Part shown: one piece after another, positions 22,576 through 28,782 of the stretch
Layout: each line of letters begins with the position of its first letter
How positions within the stretch are numbered: the stretch's first letter is position 1
Origin: Anaerolineales bacterium UBA2200
GTDB taxonomy: Bacteria > Chloroflexota > Anaerolineae > UBA2200
Direction: 5' to 3'
DNA length: 28,782 bases
Assembly (NCBI GenBank): GCA_002327925.1
Contig: DCVA01000051.1
Location: forward strand, 1-28,782
Notes under the pieces: generated by a model
What the model saw: the letters and a program-made list of their open reading frames with translations, nothing else
Told to the model about the DNA's origin: nothing
The model's database searches: none
Translations under genes and position numbers: made by a program

Positions 22576-22950
22576 CTAGTCCACTGTCTGCCGACAGCGC
22601 TTGCAGATGCGGACCCTCTCGCCGCTCTCCAGCACCTGGTAACCCAGACGGGTTGCCTTCTGGCAATGAGGGCACACGAAGGCAACGTTGGAAACGCGCA
22701 TCGGAGCCTCTCGCTCGATTATGCCTGCTTGCGTCTTGACGTCGCCGGTGCGCCGTTGATGCTTCTTGACCATGTTCACCCCAGAGACCACCAGGCGGTC
22801 CTTCTCCGGGTTAGTGCCAACCACGCGCACACCCTTTGGTGTATGCCCGCGGATGACCTTTCGGCCAACAATGACCCGGTGGACCGTTCCACGCTGCCCC
22901 TTGTCGTCGCCGGAGACCACTTCGACCGTATCGCCCTTCTTAATCTTCAT
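22576..22950 (-). CDS. rplX: 50S ribosomal protein L24
   Basis: L24, an assembly initiator of the large subunit. 124 residues. The KOW motif is in MKIKKGDTVEVVSGDDKGQR and GTVHRVIVG; GVNMVKKHQRR is diagnostic. The C terminus has two cysteine pairs, C93/C96 (VCPHCQKATRLGYQ) and C116/C119 (RICKRCR), suggesting a zinc ribbon lacking in the E. coli protein. It begins one base after the rplN stop. Confidence 0.97.
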   Translation of the reverse strand: MKIKKGDTVEVVSGDDKGQRGTVHRVIVGRKVIRGHTPKGVRVVGTNPEKDRLVVSGVNMVKKHQRRTGDVKTQAGIIEREAPMRVSNVAFVCPHCQKATRLGYQVLESGERVRICKRCRQTVD

Positions 22951-22951
22951 C

Positions 22952-23320
22952 CTACAAAACCTCCGGTGACAAGGAGACGATCTTCATAAAGCCCTTCTCG
23001 CGTAACTCGCGGGCCACAGGACCAAAGATACGCGTGCCTCGCGGGTTGTGTTCCTTGTCCAGAATCACGGCGGCATTCTCGTCAAAACAGATATAGGAGC
23101 CATCGGGCCGCCCGTACTCTTTGGCCGTCCGCACCACGACAGCCTGTACTACTTCGCCCTTCTTCACCAGACTGTCAGGTGTCGAGGACTTGACTGCCGC
23201 AACAATGATGTCGCCGACATGGGCATACCGGCGACGGGTGCCACCGAGAACCTTGATGCACATGATTTCGCGGGCACCGGTGTTATCGGCAACCCGCAAC
23301 CGCGTGTACGTCTGAATCAT
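22952..23320 (-). CDS. rplN: 50S ribosomal protein L14
   Basis: L14 of the large subunit, at an intersubunit bridge. 122 residues from the ATG at 23318-23320, giving MIQTYTRLRVADNTGAREIM. Other signatures: RRRYAHVGDIIVAAVK and NPRGTRIFGPVARELREKGF. The frame is open to 23380, but that part overlaps rpsQ and has no family match. The ATG overlaps the rpsQ stop (ATGA). Confidence 0.98.
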   Translation of the reverse strand: MIQTYTRLRVADNTGAREIMCIKVLGGTRRRYAHVGDIIVAAVKSSTPDSLVKKGEVVQAVVVRTAKEYGRPDGSYICFDENAAVILDKEHNPRGTRIFGPVARELREKGFMKIVSLSPEVL

Positions 23321-23568
23321 TCGACACGCTCCAGCACTTCTACCACCACCCAGCGCTTTTCTTTGCTGAGCGGACGGCATTCGGCGATACGTACCATATC
23401 ACCGCTATGGCTTTCGTTACCCTCGTTGTGCGCCTTGTAGTTCTTCACGGTGCGGATGGTCTTGCCATACATCGGGTGGCGTTTGAGTGTCTCCACTTCC
23501 ACCACCACGGTCTTGTCCATCTTGTCACTGACTACGCGCCCCACCATGGTCTTGCGCTCTGCCTGCAT
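23317..23568 (-). CDS. rpsQ: 30S ribosomal protein S17
   Basis: S17, a primary 16S rRNA binder with an OB fold. 83 residues from the ATG at 23566-23568, with AGGAGG upstream. Signatures: MVGRVVSDKMDKTVVVEVET, HPMYGKTIRTVKNYKAHNE and GDMVRIAECRPLSKEKRWVV. A longer frame to 23628 would run into rpmC and is rejected. Confidence 0.97.
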   Translation of the reverse strand: MQAERKTMVGRVVSDKMDKTVVVEVETLKRHPMYGKTIRTVKNYKAHNEGNESHSGDMVRIAECRPLSKEKRWVVVEVLERVE

Positions 23569-23569
23569 G

Positions 23570-23779
23570 CTATGCCTCCTGTGGTGCACGAAGCTGGCGC
23601 TCGCGGACCACGGTCTGCATCCGCGCAATGTCGCGGCGCACTACCCGTATGCGACCCGTGTTCTCGATCTGTCTGGTCGCCTGGCGAAAGCGCAGGTTGA
23701 ACAACTCCTGATAAGCCTCGTGTAGCTTCTGATCTAGCTCGACGTCGGTCAAGGAACGTAAGTCTTTGGCTGCAATCAC
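23570..23779 (-). CDS. rpmC: 50S ribosomal protein L29
   Basis: L29, at the tunnel exit where SRP and trigger factor dock. 69 residues of helical hairpin. LRSLTDVELDQKLHEAYQEL, FNLRFRQATRQIENTGRI and VRRDIARMQTVVRERQ fit the family. The start is GTG (23777-23779), overlapping the rplP stop by 4 bp, with GGGAGGTG eight bases upstream. Confidence 0.97.
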   Translation of the reverse strand: MIAAKDLRSLTDVELDQKLHEAYQELFNLRFRQATRQIENTGRIRVVRRDIARMQTVVRERQLRAPQEA

Positions 23780-24210
23780 GCTGACTCACCTCCCGCAGTA
23801 AAGTCCTCGCGGGAAACAAACTGCGTGCGAACGGGCAGCTTGTTGCCGGCCAGACGGAAAGCCTCACGCGCGGCCTCTTCCTGCACACCTGCAATCTCGA
23901 AGAGCACGCGGCCGGGTTTGATCACGGCCACCCAGTGCGACAGAGCCGACTTTCCACCACCCATGCGGGTTTCGGCCGGCTTGGCCGAGATTGGCTTGTC
24001 GGGAAACACACGCACCCAGAGCTTACCACCACGCTTGATGTGATGCACGATGGCGCGGCGGGCAGCCTCCAGCTGTCGTGCGGTCAGCCAGTAGGGCTCC
24101 AGCGTCTGCAAGCCAAATTCGCCGAACGATACTTCAGCTCCCCGGGTGTCCCGGCCCTTCATACGTCCACGATGGACTTTTCGGTACTTGATCCTCTTGG
24201 GCTGCAACAT
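23776..24210 (-). CDS. rplP: 50S ribosomal protein L16
   Basis: L16, which helps organise the A site of the large subunit. 144 residues. Signatures: MLQPKRIKYRKVHRGRMKG, FGEFGLQTLEPYWLTARQLE, ARRAIVHHIKRGGKLWVRVF, PDKPISAKPAETRMGGGKS and VIKPGRVLFEIAGV. AGGAGAT precedes the ATG. Its stop overlaps the rpmC start. Confidence 0.98.
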   Translation of the reverse strand: MLQPKRIKYRKVHRGRMKGRDTRGAEVSFGEFGLQTLEPYWLTARQLEAARRAIVHHIKRGGKLWVRVFPDKPISAKPAETRMGGGKSALSHWVAVIKPGRVLFEIAGVQEEAAREAFRLAGNKLPVRTQFVSREDFTAGGESA

Positions 24211-24252
24211 AGAACTATCTCCTGAACTAGAATGCTGAGTGAGGGCTCAGCG

Positions 24253-24930
24253 TTAGGCTTCGTCCGCCACTGGTGCCGGCGCTTCCCGTGATTCCATGCT
24301 CTCGGGCAGGAGTTCACCCCGGTACACCCACACCTTGATGCCAATGCGGCCCATAATCGTCGAGGCCTCGCGACAGGCATAGTCGATGTCAGCACGCAGG
24401 GTTTGAAGGGGAATGCGGCCATCCTTAACCCACTCACGGCGCGCCATCTCGGCACCCGCCAGACGCCCGGCGCAGCGAATCTTGATCCCCTTGGCACCAG
24501 AACGCACGGCGCGCGTCGCGGCCTGCTTCATGGCGCGCTTATGCGAGACGCGCTTCTCCAACTGCTCAGCGATGCTCTCGGCAATCAGCACAGCGTTGAG
24601 CTCGGGCTTCTCCACTTCCTGAACCTCGACCCACGCCTTCTTGCCCGTCAGTGCCTCGAGCTGCTGGCGCAGTATGTTGACGTTCGCGCCCTTCTTGCCA
24701 ATGACGACGCCCGGCTTGGCCGAGTGAATAGTGACTCGAATCTGCTTGGGAAAACGCTCCACCTCAAGATGCGAGATAGCCGCCTGCCCAAGAGTGGTGT
24801 GAATCATGCTCCGAATGGCAAGGTCCTCGTGGAGCAGCTCGCGGTAGCGCTTGCCCTCCGCGTACCATCGCGCGCCCCAATCCTTGTTGTAGCCGAGCCT
24901 AAAGCCCAACGGGTGTACTTTTCGACCCAC
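24253..24930 (-). CDS. rpsC: 30S ribosomal protein S3
   Basis: S3 at the mRNA entry tunnel. 225 residues. N-terminal MGRKVHPLGFRLGYNKDWGA; KH domain with PGVVIGKKGANVNILRQQL; C-terminal domain with GIKIRCAGRLAGAEMARRE and ADIDYACREASTIMGRIGI. The start is GTG (24928-24930), with AAGGAGG seven bases upstream. Confidence 0.98.
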   Translation of the reverse strand: MGRKVHPLGFRLGYNKDWGARWYAEGKRYRELLHEDLAIRSMIHTTLGQAAISHLEVERFPKQIRVTIHSAKPGVVIGKKGANVNILRQQLEALTGKKAWVEVQEVEKPELNAVLIAESIAEQLEKRVSHKRAMKQAATRAVRSGAKGIKIRCAGRLAGAEMARREWVKDGRIPLQTLRADIDYACREASTIMGRIGIKVWVYRGELLPESMESREAPAPVADEA

Positions 24931-24969
24931 TAGCGCCTCCTTGATACAACTCGCCTGAGATTGCCTGGC

Positions 24970-25323
24970 CTACTGCGCAGTGGCCTCTGGCCCAGCCAGA
25001 ACCACCGTGATGTGCGTAGACCGTTTCAGAATAGGTTTCATGTGCCCACGACCCCCGAAGCGCATTCGCTTGTAGGTCGGGCCTTCGTCCGCAAAGATCT
25101 CACTCACTACCAACTCGGTGCGTGCCAGCCCAAAGTTTTCCTCGGCGTTCGCAGCCGCCGATGCAATCGCCTTCGAGACTGGGTCCGACGCAGCCTTGGT
25201 GGAGTACTTGAGCAACGCAAGCGCCTCATCAACTGCCTTGCCACGCACCATGTCCACGACGAGCTTGACCTTCGTCGGCGACATCCTTATGTACTTCGCC
25301 ACAGCCTTCACTTCAAGCGCCAT
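24970..25323 (-). CDS. rplV: 50S ribosomal protein L22
   Basis: L22, whose beta-hairpin lines the exit tunnel and affects macrolide action. 117 residues from the ATG at 25321-25323, with GAGGTGAT upstream; a TTG two codons earlier is possible but less likely. Signatures: KYIRMSPTKVKLVVDMVRGK, SKAIASAAANAEENF and DEGPTYKRMRFGGRGHMKPI, then KRSTHITVVL. Confidence 0.98.
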   Translation of the reverse strand: MALEVKAVAKYIRMSPTKVKLVVDMVRGKAVDEALALLKYSTKAASDPVSKAIASAAANAEENFGLARTELVVSEIFADEGPTYKRMRFGGRGHMKPILKRSTHITVVLAGPEATAQ

Positions 25324-25369
25324 AACCAATCACCTCAATCCAGTCTAGTAAGCAGCGCGCTGCCAACAC

Positions 25370-25394
25370 CGGGCGTTGACCTGCACAATGCCCG
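25370..25394 (-). other. Intercistronic hairpin, rpsS-rplV
   Basis: A 9-bp stem with one G-U wobble, CGGGCGTTG (25370-25378) with CAATGCCCG (25386-25394), and a 7-nt loop, in the 88-bp gap between rpsS and rplV. A 12-bp palindrome GCAGCGCGCTGC (25352-25363) follows it on the minus strand. No T tract follows. Confidence 0.55.
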
Positions 25395-25411
25395 TCGGTG
25401 CCTGACCGAAG

Positions 25412-25744
25412 CTACGACGCGGCTGGTGTCGTTGCCGCAGTAGCCGCGGAGGCGACGGCCGCCGACGCTGCCTCGGCAGCAGCGATCTTGGACCCGTGAC
25501 TGCGGAAGTAACGAGTCGGAGCGAACTCGCCCAGCTTGTGCCCAACCATGTTCTCCGTGACGTAGATCGGCACGTGGCGTCTGCCGTCGTGCACAGCGAT
25601 CGTGTGTCCGACCATCTGCGGGAAGATGGTAGAAGCGCGAGACCAGGTCTTGACGACACGCTTGTCGCCAGAGCGATTCATCGCTTCAATCCTGTTCAGC
25701 AGCTTCTGTTCTACAAAAGGGCCCTTTTTCAGTGATCTGGACAT
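25412..25744 (-). CDS. rpsS: 30S ribosomal protein S19 with Ala-rich tail
   Basis: S19 of the 30S head. 110 residues. The core (1-86) is classical: MSRSLKKGPFVEQKLLNRIE, VKTWSRASTIFPQMVGHTIA, VHDGRRHVPIYVTENMVGHK and LGEFAPTRYFRSHG. It then continues with about 22 residues made mostly of Ala, Thr and Ser (EAASAAVASAATAATTPAAS). Most S19 proteins end near residue 92. The tail is unlikely to be a frameshift because the frame stays open to a stop and the next gene starts normally. Confidence 0.97.
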   Translation of the reverse strand: MSRSLKKGPFVEQKLLNRIEAMNRSGDKRVVKTWSRASTIFPQMVGHTIAVHDGRRHVPIYVTENMVGHKLGEFAPTRYFRSHGSKIAAAEAASAAVASAATAATTPAAS

Positions 25745-25754
25745 GTCCTAGCTC

Positions 25755-26591
25755 CTAGCGATTCTTCTTCTGACGTCGACGCACAATCATGTTGTTGGTA
25801 TCCTTGCGACGACGGGTCTTGTAGCCAAGGGTGGGCTTGCCCCACGGCGACTTGGGTCCCGGAAATCCGATCGGGCACTTGCCTTCGCCGCCGCCATGGG
25901 GGTGATCACGGGGCGTCATCGCCGAGCCCCGAACCATAGGCCGCCGGCCCAGCCAACGAGCCCGGCCAGCCTTGCCCAGCTTGACGTTGCCGTGATCGAC
26001 GTTTCCGACCTGTCCGATCGTGGCCTGGCAGCGGGTCGAAATGAGCCGCACCTCGCCCGAAGGCATGCGCACCTGCGCATACACGCCCTCTTTGGCCAGC
26101 AACTGAGCCGATGCGCCGGCTGCCCGCACCAACTGGGCGCCCTTCCCTGGCTGCATCTCGATGTTGTGAATCATTGTTCCGAGGGGGATGCGGTCAATCG
26201 CCATCGCGTTGCCTGGCTTGATGTCCGCAGTGGGCCCGGAAGCCAACTGGTCTCCGACTTTGACTTCAAGAGGCGCAACAATGTAGCGCTTCTCACCATC
26301 CGCGTAGACCAGCAGTGCGATTCGAGCTGATCGATTCGGATCGTACTGAATCGACTCCACTCGAGCCGGCACGCCGTACTTCTCACGCCGATAGTCGATT
26401 ATTCGATATTGCTTCCTGCTCCCGCCGCCCCTGTGTCTGACCGTCACAACACCACGAGCGTTGCGTCCCGCGTGCTTCTTGACGGCGACGCACAGAGAGC
26501 GCTCCGGCTGTGTGGAGGTCACGTCGTCGAATGTGATGCTGGCCAGACCACGCCGGCCAGCTGACGTCGGCTTGTATGTCTTGATGCCCAT
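25755..26591 (-). CDS. rplB: 50S ribosomal protein L2
   Basis: L2, a core large-subunit protein close to the peptidyl transferase centre. 278 residues. Signatures: GIKTYKPTSAGRRGLASITF, ARNARGVVTVRHRGGGSRKQY-type segment near residues 40-60, RRPMVRGSAMTPRDHPHGGG (the conserved His region) and GEGKCPIGFPGPKSPWGKPT. The C-terminal end is basic. Follows rplW by two bases. Confidence 0.98.
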   Translation of the reverse strand: MGIKTYKPTSAGRRGLASITFDDVTSTQPERSLCVAVKKHAGRNARGVVTVRHRGGGSRKQYRIIDYRREKYGVPARVESIQYDPNRSARIALLVYADGEKRYIVAPLEVKVGDQLASGPTADIKPGNAMAIDRIPLGTMIHNIEMQPGKGAQLVRAAGASAQLLAKEGVYAQVRMPSGEVRLISTRCQATIGQVGNVDHGNVKLGKAGRARWLGRRPMVRGSAMTPRDHPHGGGEGKCPIGFPGPKSPWGKPTLGYKTRRRKDTNNMIVRRRQKKNR

Positions 26592-26593
26592 AG

Positions 26594-26881
26594 CTAAACC
26601 CCTTCGAAGAACTGGATGGTTTGCCCCTCAGCCAGCGTGACTGTGGCCTTCTTCCAGTCCTTGGTATGGCCCAGGATACGACCCATGCGGCGCTGTTTGC
26701 CCCGCACGTGCCTCACGTTGACGGCCACGACCTGCACCTTGAACGCCGTCTCAACCGCATCTTTGATCTGCAGCTTGTTGGCGGATACGTCCACCTCGAA
26801 GGTGTAACGGTGCAACTTCTCGGCCTGCAGGTTGGACTTCTCTGTGACGATCGGACGTCTCAAGACTTCGTAAGAATTCAT
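26594..26881 (-). CDS. rplW: 50S ribosomal protein L23
   Basis: L23 at the tunnel exit, the docking site for trigger factor and SRP. 95 residues from the ATG at 26879-26881: MNSYEVLRRPIVTEKSNLQ matches family N termini. The other signature is YTFEVDVSANKLQIKDAVET. A second ATG at 26891-26893 adds four residues. The GAGGAG lies only about two bases before the upstream ATG but 13 bases before the downstream one, so neither has ideal spacing. Confidence 0.96.
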   Translation of the reverse strand: MNSYEVLRRPIVTEKSNLQAEKLHRYTFEVDVSANKLQIKDAVETAFKVQVVAVNVRHVRGKQRRMGRILGHTKDWKKATVTLAEGQTIQFFEGV

Positions 26882-26926
26882 GGCAGAAACCATTCTCCTC
26901 TGCTGCGCGGTAGCCTGGCTGTGACG

Positions 26927-27547
26927 TTAGCCCAGGATCCGCTCTATGACTTCGAGCGACTTGATCGGCAGGATTAGTGTGTCGAACTTGAGAATATCGA
27001 ATACATTGAGGCAGGTAGCCTGTAATGCCTTGACATCCGGAAGGTTGCGCGCCGACTGCTCCACGTTGTCATTGCGCTCGGGCAGAATCACCAGCGCGCT
27101 CGACTCGACATTCAAGTTCCCCAGAATGCCCTCAAAGTCGCGCGTACGAGGCGCCTCCAGAGCCAGATCATCGATCAGCACGATCTGATTCTCAGCAGCC
27201 TTTGCCGACAAAGCGCTGCGAAGCGCGAGCCGGCGCATCTTGCGCGGCATGCGCATCGTGTAATCCCGTGGGTGAGGGCCGAAAACCACTCCACCACCCT
27301 TCCAGTGCGGGGCTCGGGTAGTACCCTGCCTGGCGCGGCCCGTATGCTTCTGGCGCCACGGCTTCCTGCCGCCACCGCTTACTTCAGCCCTGGTCTTCGT
27401 GTCGGCTGTGCCCAGGCGAGCATTGGCCAGCTGCCGCAACACTGCCTGATGCATCACCGCCACGTTCGGCTCCAAACCGAAGATTCCTTCCGGAAGATCG
27501 AATTCCCTGACCGTGTCACCGGCCATATTACGCACGCTAACCTGCAT
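26927..27547 (-). CDS. rplD: 50S ribosomal protein L4
   Basis: L4, whose loop reaches the exit tunnel; in E. coli it represses the S10 operon. 206 residues. Signatures: LGTADTKTRAEVSGGGRKPW, RQKHTGRARQGTTRAPHWKG and GGVVFGPHPRDYTMRMPRKM. The end ILKFDTLILPIKSLEVIERI is typical. TGAGGAGA precedes the ATG. A hairpin occupies the gap to rplC. Confidence 0.98.
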   Translation of the reverse strand: MQVSVRNMAGDTVREFDLPEGIFGLEPNVAVMHQAVLRQLANARLGTADTKTRAEVSGGGRKPWRQKHTGRARQGTTRAPHWKGGGVVFGPHPRDYTMRMPRKMRRLALRSALSAKAAENQIVLIDDLALEAPRTRDFEGILGNLNVESSALVILPERNDNVEQSARNLPDVKALQATCLNVFDILKFDTLILPIKSLEVIERILG

Positions 27548-27569
27548 GGCTTTCTCCTCAAGAATCGGT

Positions 27570-27627
27570 CATCCCTCTGCCAGCCACCATCATCTGTTCC
27601 CCAGAATGGCGCCTGGCAGGACGGATG
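27570..27627 (-). other. Intercistronic hairpin, rplC-rplD
   Basis: Two stacked inverted segments in the 91-bp gap: CATCC (27570-27574) with GGATG (27623-27627), and CTGCCAG (27577-27583) with CTGGCAG (27613-27619), separated by a 2/3-nt internal loop. The apical loop is 29 nt. It lies right after the rplC stop and before the rplD ribosome-binding site. Confidence 0.55.
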
Positions 27628-27638
27628 TCCAAGGCCGA

Positions 27639-28301
27639 CTACTTCCTCGTCGGAGGTGGTGTTTTCACGACCTTGGCGACTTTCAGGGCGCGCCTGATGC
27701 ACAGCAATCCCTCAGGGGCTCCAGGCACGCCACCCTCCACGGCAAGCAAGTTCCGCTCAGCGTCGACCAGTACGACCCGCAGGTTCATCACAGTCGACCG
27801 GGCATTGCCCATGTGTCCGGGCATTCGCCGCCCCTTCTCTACCCACCCCGGCTGGTTGGTGGTGCCGATGGACCCCGGGTGGCGCTGGCGATCCGACTGG
27901 CCTCGCGTGGCAGGCCCACCTGCGAATCCGTGGCGCTTCATGACACCGGCGAAACCGCGGCCCCTCGACAGACCGATCACGTCAACCAGGTCACCGACCT
28001 TGAAAACGCCCACGTCCACCGACTGGCCCACCGTGTATCGCCCTGTGTCGTCGGTTCGCACTTCATGCAGATGCTTCACCGGCGTTGCCTTGCTGAGGTG
28101 ACCACGCTCCGGTTTGTTGAGGCGCTTGGCTGCACCAAACCCGAGCTGAATAGCATTGTAGCCATCGGTGGCGGCGGTCTTGATCTGCGTGACATAGCAG
28201 GGGCCGGCCTCGATGACGGTCACAGGTACCACCTGCCCACGATCGTCAAAGACGCGGCTCATGCCTACTTTCTTCCCGAGCAATCCTTCTCTGGTTCCCA
28301 T
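27639..28301 (-). CDS. rplC: 50S ribosomal protein L3
   Basis: L3, an early-assembly protein with a loop near the peptidyl transferase centre. 220 residues from the ATG at 28299-28301, which has GGAG six bases upstream; a GTG two codons earlier overlaps that GGAG. Signatures: GLLGKKVGMSRVFDDRGQVV, PVTVIEAGPCYVTQIKT, GFAGVMKRHGFAGGPATRGQ and PGSIG. Confidence 0.98.
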   Translation of the reverse strand: MGTREGLLGKKVGMSRVFDDRGQVVPVTVIEAGPCYVTQIKTAATDGYNAIQLGFGAAKRLNKPERGHLSKATPVKHLHEVRTDDTGRYTVGQSVDVGVFKVGDLVDVIGLSRGRGFAGVMKRHGFAGGPATRGQSDRQRHPGSIGTTNQPGWVEKGRRMPGHMGNARSTVMNLRVVLVDAERNLLAVEGGVPGAPEGLLCIRRALKVAKVVKTPPPTRK

Positions 28302-28319
28302 GTTCACTCCACATTGCTC

Positions 28320-28370
28320 ATCCCGCCGTCAGGAGGGGGCCCAGCGTATGACCCACGATCCTGGCGGGAT
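28320..28370 (-). other. Intercistronic hairpin, rpsJ-rplC
   Basis: ATCCCGCC (28320-28327) pairs with GGCGGGAT (28363-28370), and after a 3-nt bulge AGGA (28331-28334) pairs with TCCT (28359-28362). The structure fills most of the 72-bp gap, starting three bases after the rpsJ stop and ending about ten bases before the rplC ribosome-binding site. There is no T tract. Confidence 0.6.
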
Positions 28371-28373
28371 TGC

Positions 28374-28685
28374 CTAGATCTTGATCTCGATGTCCACGCC
28401 CGCCGGCAGGTTGAGCTTCATCAGGGTCTCGATCGTCTTGGTGTTCGGTTCCAAGACATCGATAAGACGGCGATGAGTACGAATCTCGAATTGCTCGCGC
28501 GAATCTTTGTCGATGAACGCGGCGCGCTGCACACAGAACTTTTCAATTCGAGTTGGCAACGGCACAGGCCCCACTACCGCTGCTCCCGTCTGCTCTGCCG
28601 TGTCAACGATCCTGCGCGCTGACTGATCGAGCAGCCGATGATCGTACGCCTTCAGTTTGATGCGAATTCGCTGTTTCTTTGGCAT
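28374..28685 (-). CDS. rpsJ: 30S ribosomal protein S10 (NusE)
   Basis: S10 of the 30S head, which also acts as NusE in antitermination and transcription-translation coupling. 103 residues from the ATG at 28683-28685, with GGAGG upstream; an open frame to 28718 has no family support. Signatures: QRIRIKLKAYDHRLLDQSAR, GPVPLPTRIEKFCVQ and REQFEIRTHRRLIDVLEPN. First gene of the S10 set after tuf. Confidence 0.98.
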   Translation of the reverse strand: MPKKQRIRIKLKAYDHRLLDQSARRIVDTAEQTGAAVVGPVPLPTRIEKFCVQRAAFIDKDSREQFEIRTHRRLIDVLEPNTKTIETLMKLNLPAGVDIEIKI

Positions 28686-28747
28686 CTGTCCTCCACAAGC
28701 GCTGGGTGGCGGGACCACGCTCGCCCGTCCCCTTCGCCTGCATTAGA

Positions 28748-28782
28748 TTACTCGATAATCTTGGTTACCACGCCCGACGCTA
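28748..28782 (-). CDS. tuf: Elongation factor Tu, C-terminal end only (partial)
   Basis: The last bases of the window, read on the minus strand, encode ASGVVTKIIE followed by TAA (28750-28748). This closely matches the usual EF-Tu C terminus (GAGVVTKI.E), and tuf directly before rpsJ is the classic str-S10 order. Only about 11 codons are present, so identity rests on this short match plus position. The 62-bp gap to rpsJ shows no clear terminator. Confidence 0.85.
   Translation of the reverse strand, partial: ASGVVTKIIE

Noticed and set aside
27513..28622. 369-codon open frame on the plus strand
   Set aside because: Antisense to rplD start, rplC and rpsJ, all of which are certain; no family resemblance.

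Overview
The window looks like a chromosomal segment of a GC-rich, probably uncultured member of the Chloroflexota (Anaerolineae-like). This rests on the Thr/Pro-rich linkers of the secreted protease, the T-box control of serS, the zinc-ribbon forms of several ribosomal proteins and the gene order. The phylum is an inference from style, not from a database search. No rRNA, tRNA, CRISPR array, insertion sequence or prophage gene was seen.

Region A (1-8600, minus strand). Transcription runs from right to left. It begins at a near-perfect sigma70-type promoter (8567-8595) overlapped by two palindromes that are likely operators. The first genes are a catabolic-type operon: a GntR/UTRA regulator, an FGGY sugar kinase resembling LsrK, a D-2-hydroxyacid dehydrogenase family protein and a class II (FucA-like) aldolase. 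Next comes a secreted papain-family protease with a lectin-like domain, Thr/Pro linkers and a beta-propeller. Last is serS, which has its own promoter and a complete T-box riboswitch with a UCC (Ser) specifier.

Region B (8626-11752, plus strand). argF (ornithine carbamoyltransferase) is read from its own promoter. cdaA (membrane diadenylate cyclase) and cdaR (YbbR-domain partner) follow and share a 4-bp overlap. This group converges on the ribosomal cluster, and the 219-bp gap between them holds two strong inverted repeats that probably end transcription.

Region C (11972-28782, minus strand). One long ribosomal cluster, in transcription order: tuf (only its last codons), rpsJ, rplC, rplD, rplW, rplB, rpsS, rplV, rpsC, rplP, rpmC, rpsQ, rplN, rplX, rplE, rpsN, rpsH, rplF, rplR, rpsE, rpmD, rplO, secY, adk, rpmJ, rpsM, rpsK, rpsD, rpoA, rplQ, truA, rplM, rpsI. 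It joins the S10, spc and alpha operons with truA and the L13/S9 pair. map and infA, usually found between adk and rpmJ, are absent. Several gaps hold GC-rich inverted repeats, and the rpsD-rpoA gap carries a degenerate 7-bp tandem repeat.

Most of the window is conserved housekeeping DNA. The parts most worth a second look are the GntR/kinase/dehydrogenase/aldolase operon with its nested operators, the serS T-box, the multidomain protease, the missing infA/map, and the set of intercistronic hairpins in the ribosomal cluster.
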